DNA from: Candidatus Alectryobacillus merdavium
GTDB lineage: Bacteria; Bacillota_I; Bacilli_A; RFN20; CAG-826
NCBI GenBank assembly: GCA_017694735.1
Contig: JADIMN010000021.1
Coordinates: 1 to 26,339, forward strand
Length of the DNA stretch: 26,339 bases
Direction: 5' to 3'
The notes beneath the pieces are model-generated. The model searched no databases. It was not told where the DNA came from and saw only the letters and a list, made by a program, of their open reading frames with translations. Of the stretch, positions 1 through 8,889 are shown in pieces. Each line of letters starts with the position of its first letter. Within the stretch, counting starts at the first letter, position 1. The position numbers were made by a program, and so were the translations under genes.

Positions 1-2243
1 TGTAGTAGGGCAACATAAAATTCTTGTGGATATTTTAATTTTAAATAAGCCATTCTAGTTGTGATCATAGAATATGAAACGGAGTGTGATTTATTAAAAC
101 CATAACCGGCAAATTTTTCAAGCAAATCAAAAATTTCGTTTGCTATTTTTTTATCATACCCATTATTTATTGCTCCTGAAATAAAATCGTTTTTATATTT
201 ATCAAAAAGTCCCATTTTCTTTTTTGAAATTGCTCTTCTAAATATATCAGCTTGCGATAGAGAAAAGTTAGCAACTTTTTGGGTTATTTGCATAATTTGT
301 TCTTGATAAACAATAATTCCATAAGTTTCACTTAAGATATCTTTTAAATCATCAGAATAGTAAAAAATTTTATAATTTGGATTGTTTTCAACTTCGTTTT
401 TTCTTTTTGCAAATAATGAAATTGATTCCATTGCACCTGGACGAAAAACAGCGATAGTATCAACAATATCATTGAAACAATGTGGCTTAATTAATTTTAT
501 TGCCTCATTCATACCATCGGATTCGATTTGGAAAAGTCCCATTGTTAATCCTTTATTAATTAGTTTTGAATAAATTTCTGGTTCATCAATTGGTATATCT
601 GTAAATTTTAAGTCGATGCCTTTATTTTTTTTGATTAAATTCAATATAAGATGAATAGTGGACAAATTTGTTAAAGCTAATAAATCCATTTTTAAAAAAC
701 CTTGGTCTTCTAAATAATCCATTTCATATTGAGTTACATTAGACATCATGTCTTTATTATAGATTAATGGCAGTCCATTAATTATTGGTTCATCATTTAA
801 AATAACTCCTGCTGCGTGGATTCCTAATTGCCTTGGAAGACCTTCAATCTTTAAAGCAAGTTTAAATATTTTTTGATATCCAACATCGTCTAAAATAATT
901 TTTTGAAAGCTTGGTAGACGTGAATACGACTGTAGAAGTGTTAATTTATCATTTATCAAATAAGAAGAAATATTATCAATAACTTTATTTGATTGAGCAT
1001 AACACCTTCCAATATCTCTGATTGATTGTTTTGCTTTAAGAGATTGAATAGTTACAATTTGACAAACTCTATCTTTTCCATATTTATTTTTTAAATATTC
1101 AATTATTAGATCTCTTTTATCGTTTTCAAAATCAATATCGATATCAGGCATACTGATTCTATCTTTATTTAAAAATCTTTCGAAAAGAAGATTATATTTT
1201 AGCGGATCAACTTCAGTTATATTTAATAAGTATGCTACAAGTGAACCAGCTGCAGAACCTCTTCCAGGAGCAACGAGAATGTTATTATTTTTAGCGTAAT
1301 TTACATAATCTTGAACGATTAAAAAATAATCATTATATCCCATCGAATTAATTACATTTAATTCCATGTTTAATCTATCCACATATTCATGTTTTGTATG
1401 TAAATTTTTAGAAAATAATGAGTTTTCGCAAAGATTTTTTAATAATTCATATGAATTTTTGCTTTCATCAAATCTAAGCATTTTGCCTCTAATTTTGTCA
1501 AAAACAAAATCAATTTTTGCGGTTAATATATGAGTATTTAATATTTCTTCATCAGTATATAGATTATTGATCATTTCGTTATCATAAAAATAATACTTAC
1601 CTTTTAAAGCAGTGTTTTTATTAATATCAAATGGATCAACAAATCTATCTTTAATTTTGTTTAAAATCTCAAGATTTATGGCTTGATCTTCTTTCAAATA
1701 TTTAATATTTGGGAAAGCCACAAAATTAAATGGATATTTTTTTAAAAAAGTACGCAATTCTTCAATATTTTTATCAATTGTAGAATAATTTTCAATACCA
1801 ACATAAAAATCATCCTTTAATAGTGAATCGTATTTTTTTAATAATTTTGGCCAGTTTAAAATATTTTGAGAAAATAATGAACTTTGCTGGGAAGATATAA
1901 CAAGGATTAAATCCGAAAGATATTGTTTTATATCATCAAACTTTAAATCTTCAATTTTAGATACTAAATAAGAAATTTTTATTAAATTTTGATATCCTTT
2001 TTCATTTTTTACAAGTAGTGTTAATAAATCACCTTCAACTTTAATATCAAGTCCGAAAATTGGTTTAATTTTACTTTTTTTACATAAATTATTAAAAATA
2101 GGAAACGCCAACATTGTATTTATATCTGTAATTGCACAGGCATCTATTTCTCTTTTTAAAAGCGTTTCAAAAAGAGCATCCAATTTTATGCTTCCTGATA
2201 ATAATGAATATGAAGTATTTATATGTAAAGGAACGAAATTCAT
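1..2243 (-). CDS. dnaE: DNA polymerase III subunit alpha, DnaE type (C-terminus cut by window edge)
   Basis: This is a C-family replicative DNA polymerase, of which the first 747 residues are visible; the reading frame runs off the left edge, so the final HhH/OB-fold part is missing. The N-terminus is a PHP domain beginning MNFVPLHINTSYSLLSG. The palm follows with GRGSAAGS and the catalytic PDIDIDF, in which D367 and D369 match E. coli D401/D403. The third aspartate is D520 in KMDLLALTNLS, and its spacing matches the family. The fingers region includes TYGIIVYQEQIM and GYGFNKSHSVSYS. There is no exonuclease insertion, so it is DnaE and not PolC. In Bacilli DnaE works beside PolC. The start ATG overlaps the nrnA stop in ATGA and I see no clear Shine-Dalgarno, so translation is probably coupled to nrnA. 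The PHP metal ligands look degenerate (HINT where polymerases with active PHP have HxH). Confidence 0.96.
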   Translation of the reverse strand, partial: MNFVPLHINTSYSLLSGSIKLDALFETLLKREIDACAITDINTMLAFPIFNNLCKKSKIKPIFGLDIKVEGDLLTLLVKNEKGYQNLIKISYLVSKIEDLKFDDIKQYLSDLILVISSQQSSLFSQNILNWPKLLKKYDSLLKDDFYVGIENYSTIDKNIEELRTFLKKYPFNFVAFPNIKYLKEDQAINLEILNKIKDRFVDPFDINKNTALKGKYYFYDNEMINNLYTDEEILNTHILTAKIDFVFDKIRGKMLRFDESKNSYELLKNLCENSLFSKNLHTKHEYVDRLNMELNVINSMGYNDYFLIVQDYVNYAKNNNILVAPGRGSAAGSLVAYLLNITEVDPLKYNLLFERFLNKDRISMPDIDIDFENDKRDLIIEYLKNKYGKDRVCQIVTIQSLKAKQSIRDIGRCYAQSNKVIDNISSYLINDKLTLLQSYSRLPSFQKIILDDVGYQKIFKLALKIEGLPRQLGIHAAGVILNDEPIINGLPLIYNKDMMSNVTQYEMDYLEDQGFLKMDLLALTNLSTIHLILNLIKKNKGIDLKFTDIPIDEPEIYSKLINKGLTMGLFQIESDGMNEAIKLIKPHCFNDIVDTIAVFRPGAMESISLFAKRKNEVENNPNYKIFYYSDDLKDILSETYGIIVYQEQIMQITQKVANFSLSQADIFRRAISKKKMGLFDKYKNDFISGAINNGYDKKIANEIFDLLEKFAGYGFNKSHSVSYSMITTRMAYLKLKYPQEFYVALL

Positions 2244-3220
2244 CAAATTAAATCATCTAAGTCTGATATAAATTGTTTTAATTGTTTTAAGGAAGAAATT
2301 TGACATCCGCTTGCTTGTGCATGGCCACCGCCTTTATATTTGTTTGCGACTCCATTAATAGTAATTTTTTTAGATCGTATAGAAATTCTAAAACAATTTG
2401 AACTAACATCTTCAGCAATCGAGCACCAAATATGAATATTTTTAATATTAGCAAATGTATTAACATAAGCTTTTGCGTTTCTGTGATCAAGTCCAATCTT
2501 TTTCATTGCTTTTTCTGTTAGGACATAATAGGCAACACCTTTTTTGCTAACTTTATAATGAGTAAGAATGTACTTCATTACTTTTAAATAATTTTCATCT
2601 TGTTCATACATTAAAGTATAAATTTTATTAATATCTATACCTTGTTCTATACAAAGAGCTGCAGCACTGAAGGTATGCATGTTTGTACTTGAATATAAAA
2701 ATCTGCCACTGTCTCCAACAATGCCACTGTAAAGATAATATGCACTTTTTTGAGGGAATGATAATTTAGTAAAATAAATAAAATTTAGTATTAATTCACT
2801 TGCAGATGCAAGTTCTGTATCAACCATGGAGATACATTCGTAATCTTTTTCATAAGGGTGGTGGTCAAATACAACAATTTCTTTTGCCTTTGAAAATCTT
2901 TGATCAGAAATTCTATCACCTTTTGATACATCGCAAATAATTGCTAAAAATGGTTCTTCAAACCATGAATCATCCACAACATCTGTTTCTTCAAATAAAG
3001 AAGGGGTAAATTTGTTGTGATTATCACCAACAAATTTAATATCTTTATCTTTGAAATTTTCTTTTAGAAAATAATATAAACCTAGTTGAGATCCAAGTGC
3101 ATCAAAATCAGGTATTATATGTCTAAAAACACAAATTTTATTATATTTTTTAATTAGTTCTAAAACTTTAGAATATTCATTTTCAAATTTTTTTGAGTAT
3201 TGAGTTAATATTTCTTCCAT
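2243..3220 (-). CDS. nrnA: DHH/DHHA1 phosphoesterase, NrnA-like oligoribonuclease / pAp phosphatase
   Basis: A 325-residue DHH-DHHA1 phosphoesterase of the NrnA (YtqI) type. This family degrades short RNA oligonucleotides and dephosphorylates pAp using Mn2+ in the cytoplasm. The metal-binding motifs are visible in order: H34 and D38/D40 in HIIPDFDALGSQ, D97 in IICDVSKGDR, DHH at 119-121 (FDHHPYEK), and D170 in IVGDSGRF. The C-terminal DHHA1 substrate motif is GGGHAQASG at about 297-305. The length is close to B. subtilis NrnA. The start is supported by a strong AAGGAGA site. It begins 9 nt after ackA and overlaps dnaE by an ATGA, so the three form one operon; nrnA and dnaE are also near neighbours in Bacillus. 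The exact substrate (nanoRNA, pAp or c-di-AMP-derived pApA) cannot be read from sequence. Confidence 0.93.
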   Translation of the reverse strand: MEEILTQYSKKFENEYSKVLELIKKYNKICVFRHIIPDFDALGSQLGLYYFLKENFKDKDIKFVGDNHNKFTPSLFEETDVVDDSWFEEPFLAIICDVSKGDRISDQRFSKAKEIVVFDHHPYEKDYECISMVDTELASASELILNFIYFTKLSFPQKSAYYLYSGIVGDSGRFLYSSTNMHTFSAAALCIEQGIDINKIYTLMYEQDENYLKVMKYILTHYKVSKKGVAYYVLTEKAMKKIGLDHRNAKAYVNTFANIKNIHIWCSIAEDVSSNCFRISIRSKKITINGVANKYKGGGHAQASGCQISSLKQLKQFISDLDDLI

Positions 3221-3228
3221 AGTTCTCC

Positions 3229-4440
3229 TTATTTAGTTTGTTTGTATAGGTTATAAGCATCTCTTGCTATAACAACTTCTTCATCAGTTGGTATGACTAC
3301 AACTTTAATTTTACTTTCTTTTGTAGAAATAACACCTTCTTTTCCTTTGATGGTTGCGTTATTAATATCTTTATCATAATCAATATGGAATGCTTCTTTT
3401 AAGTTATCTAAAACTTTTTCTCTATAATAGGCGGCGTTTTCTCCAATACCAGCGGTAAAAATAATTAAATCACAGCCACCTAATCTTACAAAATATTGAC
3501 CAATAAAATCAGCCGCTCTTCTTGCGAATAAATCGATTGCTAATTTTGCTCTCTTATTATTGTCATTAAAATAAGCATTTTCTACATCTCGAGTATCATT
3601 TGATATTCCTGAAACACCTAAAAATCCCGATTCTTTATTAAACATTGTATAAACATCACTTACGGATAAACCGGTTTGACTGCAAATATAATTCATTACA
3701 GAAGGATCTAAATCACCAGTTCTAGTTCCCATCATTATTCCACCAAGAGGAGTGAGACCCATACTAGTAGCAATGCATTTACCATCTTTTATAGCAGTAA
3801 TAGAAGATCCGCTTCCTAAGTGACAAGAAATTATTTTTGTGTTTGGTTTGCTATCTAAATACTTTTTGATAGCTACTTCAGATACATATCTATGAGAAGT
3901 GCCGTGTGCACCATATCTTCTAATATCATATTTGACAGTTAAATCATAAGGAATAGGGAAGACATAGTCTTGTTCTTCCATAGTTTGATGAAATGCTGTA
4001 TCAAATGTAAGAGTTTGTAGAGTTGAAGGTAAAAGTTTTTTAAAAGCATTTATACCAACTAAGTGAGCTCCATTATGTAAAGGAGCAAGAGGAATAAGTT
4101 TTCTTACGATAGCAGTGTTCTCATCGTTTGCTATTGCTGATTTATTAAAGTATTTACCACCTTGAACAATTCTGTTACCGATAGCTTTGATTTCGTCGAG
4201 GCTGTTGACGATTTTTAGTGATAATAATTTGCTTGTGATTAAATCGACACCTGCTTCGTGATCTTTAAAAGGTACAATTAATCTTTCTTTTTTATCTCCA
4301 CCGTATTTTATTTCAAAAATACCATCATCGTGACCTATTCTTTCACAAATTCCAGAACAAATAACTTTTTCTTCTGGCATATCATATAGTTTAAATTTTA
4401 TACTGGAACTTCCAGCATTTACTGACATAACTTTTTCCAT
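3229..4440 (-). CDS. ackA: Acetate kinase
   Basis: A 403-residue acetate kinase of the ASKHA fold, which makes ATP and acetate from acetyl phosphate; this is substrate-level phosphorylation at the end of fermentation. The sequence shows the phosphate loop VNAGSSSIKFKLYD at the N-terminus, R90 in GNRIVQGG, H122 in LAPLHNG, D148 in TFDTAFHQT, H179 in GAHGTSHRY, R240 in GTRTGDLDP and the glutamate of FTAGIGENAA. Several pocket residues differ from the usual family pattern: GNRIVQGG for GHRxVHGG, HNGAHLVGI for HNPANLxGI, and HLGSGSS for HLGNGAS. A GAGG site precedes the ATG. It is the first gene of the ackA-nrnA-dnaE operon; no phosphotransacetylase gene is present in the window. The general function is secure, but a neighbouring short-chain carboxylate kinase specificity cannot be ruled out. 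Confidence 0.93.
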   Translation of the reverse strand: MEKVMSVNAGSSSIKFKLYDMPEEKVICSGICERIGHDDGIFEIKYGGDKKERLIVPFKDHEAGVDLITSKLLSLKIVNSLDEIKAIGNRIVQGGKYFNKSAIANDENTAIVRKLIPLAPLHNGAHLVGINAFKKLLPSTLQTLTFDTAFHQTMEEQDYVFPIPYDLTVKYDIRRYGAHGTSHRYVSEVAIKKYLDSKPNTKIISCHLGSGSSITAIKDGKCIATSMGLTPLGGIMMGTRTGDLDPSVMNYICSQTGLSVSDVYTMFNKESGFLGVSGISNDTRDVENAYFNDNNKRAKLAIDLFARRAADFIGQYFVRLGGCDLIIFTAGIGENAAYYREKVLDNLKEAFHIDYDKDINNATIKGKEGVISTKESKIKVVVIPTDEEVVIARDAYNLYKQTK

Positions 4441-4458
4441 AATAAAAACCTCGTAAAT

Positions 4459-4487
4459 ATTATAATAGAATATCTTGATTTTTTTAA
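4459..4487 (-). promoter_or_regulatory. Probable promoter of ackA-nrnA-dnaE
   Basis: On the minus strand a perfect TATAAT lies at 4464-4459 and a weak -35 (TTAAAA) at 4487-4482, with a 17-bp spacer. It lies about 20 nt upstream of the ackA start, leaving room for a short leader with the GAGG ribosome site. No experimental support; the -35 is weak. Confidence 0.5.
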
Positions 4488-4511
4488 TTAAGAAGTTTAA
4501 AAATAAAAAGA

Positions 4512-4540
4512 TTTAAAAAAACAAAAAAATAATATATTAT
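4512..4540 (+). promoter_or_regulatory. Probable promoter of glgB-glgP-dut
   Basis: TTTAAA at 4512-4517 and TATTAT at 4535-4540 are separated by 17 bp and predict a start near 4547, just before the AGGAG site at 4556-4560. It is divergent from the ackA promoter within the 128-bp gap 4441-4568. A second possible -10, TATAGT at 4546-4551, would start the RNA within the ribosome site and is less attractive. Confidence 0.45.
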
Positions 4541-4568
4541 TTTTGTATAGTATATAGGAGTTTTTATT

Positions 4569-6443
4569 ATGGCTTATGGTTTATTGTATGACTTCTTAAT
4601 GGGTCAATCGACACGAGCTTATGAATATTTCGGTGCTCATTTTATTGAATATCAAACAAAAGAAAATGCCCCACATAAAAAAGGAAGAAAAAAGACTATT
4701 ACAGTTAAAGGAGTAGTATTCAGATTATATGCTCCAATGGCAGATGATGTTAGTGTTATAGGTGAATTTAATAATTGGGATCCAAGAGCAAACAAAATGA
4801 CCAAGGTAGATGATTGTGGCGTTTGGGAAACATTTATTCCAAATCTTTGCAATTATCAAGCTTACAAATATCATTTTAAAAACGCTCAAGGATTTTATGT
4901 TGATAAGGCAGATCCATATGCTTTTACAAGTGAGCTTCCACCTAATTCATGTTCTAGATTATTTAATATTGAAGGTTTTATTTGGCATGACAAGCCATTT
5001 TTACAACATAGAACTAGAAATTTTGATCAAGCAATGAGCATATATGAACTTCATTTAGGTTCTTGGAGGGGAAAAATAGATGGAAGAGATCCTAGCTATG
5101 AAGAGATTGCTGATGCACTTATTCCTTATATTAAAGGAATGGGTTATACTCACGTGGAACTTATGCCAATTTGTCATCACCCATTTGCAGGTAGTTGGGG
5201 ATATCAAGCTACAGGATTTTATAGCGTAGATTCTAGATATGGCAATCCGATGCAATTAATGTCCTTTGTTGATAGATGTCACCAAGCTGGAATTGGAGTT
5301 ATTCTTGATTTTGCACCTGTACATTTTGCAGTTGACTTTTATGGTTTAATCCAATTTGATGGAACAAATTTATATGAAGGCTCTGGAGATAGAATGTATT
5401 CTCAATGGGGTTCTTGCTTATTTGATTTAGGTAAAGATCCTGTTAGATCCTTTTTAATTAGTGCAATGAATTACTTTTTAACTTATTTCCATATTGATGG
5501 TATTAGAGTTGATGCTGTTAGCAACATCTTATATTACGATGGAGACAAGTCTAGAGGTGTTTATGAAGGTGGCGTTGAATTTTTAAAAAGATTAACCGGA
5601 AAGCTTCATATTGAACATGATAGTGTTATGTTAATCGCTGAAGATTCTACTGATTTTCTAGGTACAACACACCCATTATGGGCGAATGGTGTCGGATTTG
5701 ATTATAAGTGGGATCTAGGTTGGATGAATGATACTTTAAAATATTATGGTTTAGATCCAGTTTATAAGAAATATGAAAGTAATAAATTTACTTTCTCGAT
5801 GGCTTATTTTTATAGCGAAAATTTCTTATTGCCATTATCTCATGATGAGGTTGTTCACGGAAAAGGAACAATCATTAATAAGATGTGGGGAGATTATGAT
5901 ACAAAGTTTGCTCTTTTAAGAAATCTTTATACTTATATGTTCGCCCATCCAGGTAAGAAATTAAACTTTATGGGAAATGAATTAGGTTCATGGGATGAGT
6001 GGAATGAAAAGAAGTCGTTACCATGGGAATTAAAGGTATTTCCAATTCATGATTCTATTACTCGACTTTGCCATGATTTAAATTTAATTTATTTAGCAGA
6101 AGATGCTATGAAAGTTGAAGAGTACAATCCAGTTCACTTTAACTGGCTAATGGTTAATAATAACGATCAAAGTGTATACGCTTTTGAACGTAGAGTTGGA
6201 GATTCGCATTTAATATTCATCTTTAATATGACACCTAATTATTATGAAAATTATGATATTGGTGTGACCAGAGAGGGCGTTTACTATGAATTATTTAATA
6301 GTGATAAAGATGTGTATCATGGACGAAACAATTATAACGGTTTAGACCTATATACAAATCCATACGGTCCAGAAGATAAACCATATCATGTGACTATTAA
6401 ACTTGCATCATATGCTGCAATTATATTAAAGTACAAAAATTAG
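4569..6443 (+). CDS. glgB: 1,4-alpha-glucan branching enzyme
   Basis: A 624-residue GH13 branching enzyme, which cuts alpha-1,4-glucan chains and rejoins them as alpha-1,6 branches in glycogen. An N-terminal CBM48-type domain (about residues 45-120) contains FRLYAPMADDVSVIGEFNNW. The (beta/alpha)8 catalytic domain follows with region I DFAPVHF, the nucleophile D315 in GIRVDAV, the acid/base E358 in MLIAEDS, and D426 in LPLSHDEVVHGKG. The C-terminal beta domain runs from about residue 520. The length is normal for branching enzymes that lack the long E. coli N-terminal extension. The start has an AGGAG site 8 nt upstream. It is followed 28 nt later by glgP, so synthesis-side and degradation-side glycogen enzymes are co-transcribed. 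glgA, glgC and glgD are not in the window. Confidence 0.95.
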   Translation: MAYGLLYDFLMGQSTRAYEYFGAHFIEYQTKENAPHKKGRKKTITVKGVVFRLYAPMADDVSVIGEFNNWDPRANKMTKVDDCGVWETFIPNLCNYQAYKYHFKNAQGFYVDKADPYAFTSELPPNSCSRLFNIEGFIWHDKPFLQHRTRNFDQAMSIYELHLGSWRGKIDGRDPSYEEIADALIPYIKGMGYTHVELMPICHHPFAGSWGYQATGFYSVDSRYGNPMQLMSFVDRCHQAGIGVILDFAPVHFAVDFYGLIQFDGTNLYEGSGDRMYSQWGSCLFDLGKDPVRSFLISAMNYFLTYFHIDGIRVDAVSNILYYDGDKSRGVYEGGVEFLKRLTGKLHIEHDSVMLIAEDSTDFLGTTHPLWANGVGFDYKWDLGWMNDTLKYYGLDPVYKKYESNKFTFSMAYFYSENFLLPLSHDEVVHGKGTIINKMWGDYDTKFALLRNLYTYMFAHPGKKLNFMGNELGSWDEWNEKKSLPWELKVFPIHDSITRLCHDLNLIYLAEDAMKVEEYNPVHFNWLMVNNNDQSVYAFERRVGDSHLIFIFNMTPNYYENYDIGVTREGVYYELFNSDKDVYHGRNNYNGLDLYTNPYGPEDKPYHVTIKLASYAAIILKYKN

Positions 6444-6471
6444 TCTTAAATACATTAGAATAGGAGCTATT

Positions 6472-8889
6472 ATGTTTAAAAATAAAGAAGAATTTAAAAA
6501 ACAATATATAGAAGGTTTGGCTGAAAAATATGGTGTTAATATTGAAGATGCCGATATTACCGAGAAATTTGATGTTTTAGGTAGTTTAGTAAAAAACTAT
6601 GCTGGTATGAGATGGAGAAGCACCAGAACAAATATTGCCAACAATCATAAAAAACAATTAATTTATTTCTCATTAGAATTTTTAATGGGTAGATTGTTAG
6701 TTAACAATATGCAAAATCTTGGAATTTATGAAATTTGTCGAGACGGATTAAAAGATCTTGGCATTGATATAAATACTTTAGAAGATTTTGAAGCTGATGC
6801 AGGACTTGGAAATGGTGGACTTGGTAGATTAGCTGCTTGTTTCCTTGATTCAATTGCAAGTCTTGGATATCCTGGACATGGCAACACTTTAAGATATCAA
6901 TATGGATTTTTTAAACAAAGATTTATTGATGGAAAACAATACGAGTTACCAGATTTATGGCTTGAAAACGGTAATGTTTGGGAAGTAAGAAAACCTAAAC
7001 ATAGTGTTGAAGTTATGTTTTATGGTAGACCAGAAACATATTTAAAAGCCGATGGAAGTTATGCTTTAAAAACAGTTGATGCTTTATATGTAAGAGCTAT
7101 GCCTTACGACATGAGTGTAGTCGGATATCATAACAATGTCGGCAATACTTTAAGACTTTGGAGTGCTGAGCCAAGCGTTTATAATTTGCCTTTAAATATG
7201 AAGTTTGAGGATTATTTAGAAGAAATTAATGAAATTTGTCGTAATTTATATCCAGATGATTCAACAGATCATGGAAGACTATTAAGATTAAAACAAGAAT
7301 ATTTCTTAGTTTCTGCTGGACTTCAAAGCTGTATGAGAAGCCATTTTAGAAAATATAAGACTTTCGATAATTTTTATAAATTTTATGTTTTCCAATTAAA
7401 TGATACACATCCAATTTTATTGATTCCTGAATTAATGAGATTGTTAATGGATGATTATGGATATGGTTGGGATGATGCATGGAATCAAGTAACAAAATGT
7501 GTTGCTTATACAAACCACACCATCTTAGCTGAAGCCTTAGAAAAATGGCCAATTTATTTCATGCAAAGATTACTCCCAAGAATTTATTTAATTATCGAAG
7601 AAATAAATCGTAGATTTAACATTTTCTTAAACGAAAAAGGAATCGATGATTCTCAAAGAAGAGATATGCAAATCATTAAAGACAATCAAGTTTACATGGC
7701 TAATATGGCTATTTATGCTTGTTATTCAATTAATGGAGTTGCAAAAATTCATACAGATATTTTAAAGAAAGATACTTTTAGCTCTTTTTATAAGATTTTC
7801 CCTGAAAAATTTAACAATAAAACAAATGGTATTACTCATAGAAGATGGTTCTTATATGCTAACCAAAGATTAGCAAATTATGTAAGCGAACTTATCGGAG
7901 ATAAATGGATAAAAGATTGGCAAGAATTTTCAAAGCTTAACCAATTTGAAAATAACGAAGATGTTTTAGAACGTATTGGGCATATTAAATATGAAAATAA
8001 GCTACAATTTGCTAATTTTGTAAAATCAACATATAAAATTGATATTAATCCTTTATCAATTTATGATACTCAAATCAAGAGATTACATGCATATAAAAGA
8101 CAATTAATGAATATTTTTAGAATCATGTATTTCTATGACAAATTAAAAAATGATGTCAATTTTGATATGTATCCAACTACATTTATATTTGGAGCAAAAG
8201 CTGCACCTAGTTATTACTTTGCTAAAAAAGTAATTGAATTAATTAATTGTGTTGCTGATGTTGTTAATAATGATCCAGATATTAAAGGAAAAATTAAAGT
8301 TGTATTTGTTGAAAATTATGGTGTTTCATTAGCTGAAAAAATTATTCCTGCAAGTGATGTCAGTGAGCAAATTTCTACCGCTGGATACGAAGCAAGCGGC
8401 ACTTCAAATATGAAATTTATGATGAATGGTGCTGTTACTTTAGGAACTTTAGATGGTGCTAATATCGAAATTGCAAAAAACGCTGGTGAAGAAAATGAAG
8501 TAATTTTTGGTTTAACTGAAACAGAAGTTAAAAAATTCCAAAGTGAGGGAAGCTATAGTGCTTGGGATATCTATAACAGTGACCATGTTATTAATAATAC
8601 AGTTAATTTATTATTCAATGGACCATGGGCAAGAGATGATAGAGATAAATTTAAATCTATTTTTGATGAATTAATGAATAAAAACGATGAATATTTTGTT
8701 TTAAAAGATTTAAAAGATTATATTTCTGCAACTCTTAAACTTCAAAAACTTTATCAAGATAAACTTAAATGGAATAAAATGTGTCTTAAAAATATTGCTA
8801 ATAGTGGTTCTTTCTCAAGTGATAGAACTATTCAAGAATACGTTGAAGATATTTGGCACTTAGATAAAATTGATTCTGATGAAAATTAA
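6472..8889 (+). CDS. glgP: Glycogen/maltodextrin phosphorylase
   Basis: An 805-residue family GT35 phosphorylase, which releases glucose 1-phosphate from the non-reducing ends of alpha-1,4-glucan using pyridoxal phosphate. Recognisable blocks are YFSLEFLMGRLL near the N-terminus, DAGLGNGGLGRLAACFLDS, FQLNDTHP, TNHTILAEALEKWP, KTNGITHRRW, and the cofactor-binding lysine K648 in EASGTSNMKFMMNG. The length is typical of the 800-850-residue phosphorylases. An AGGAG site stands 6 nt before the ATG. It is the second gene of the glgB operon and its last codons overlap the dUTPase start. Substrate preference (glycogen or maltodextrin) cannot be read; the pairing with glgB favours glycogen. Confidence 0.95.
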   Translation: MFKNKEEFKKQYIEGLAEKYGVNIEDADITEKFDVLGSLVKNYAGMRWRSTRTNIANNHKKQLIYFSLEFLMGRLLVNNMQNLGIYEICRDGLKDLGIDINTLEDFEADAGLGNGGLGRLAACFLDSIASLGYPGHGNTLRYQYGFFKQRFIDGKQYELPDLWLENGNVWEVRKPKHSVEVMFYGRPETYLKADGSYALKTVDALYVRAMPYDMSVVGYHNNVGNTLRLWSAEPSVYNLPLNMKFEDYLEEINEICRNLYPDDSTDHGRLLRLKQEYFLVSAGLQSCMRSHFRKYKTFDNFYKFYVFQLNDTHPILLIPELMRLLMDDYGYGWDDAWNQVTKCVAYTNHTILAEALEKWPIYFMQRLLPRIYLIIEEINRRFNIFLNEKGIDDSQRRDMQIIKDNQVYMANMAIYACYSINGVAKIHTDILKKDTFSSFYKIFPEKFNNKTNGITHRRWFLYANQRLANYVSELIGDKWIKDWQEFSKLNQFENNEDVLERIGHIKYENKLQFANFVKSTYKIDINPLSIYDTQIKRLHAYKRQLMNIFRIMYFYDKLKNDVNFDMYPTTFIFGAKAAPSYYFAKKVIELINCVADVVNNDPDIKGKIKVVFVENYGVSLAEKIIPASDVSEQISTAGYEASGTSNMKFMMNGAVTLGTLDGANIEIAKNAGEENEVIFGLTETEVKKFQSEGSYSAWDIYNSDHVINNTVNLLFNGPWARDDRDKFKSIFDELMNKNDEYFVLKDLKDYISATLKLQKLYQDKLKWNKMCLKNIANSGSFSSDRTIQEYVEDIWHLDKIDSDEN

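Noticed and set aside
382..573. 63-residue plus-strand open frame inside dnaE
   Set aside because: It is antisense to the conserved DnaE fingers region and has no ribosome site or recognisable product.
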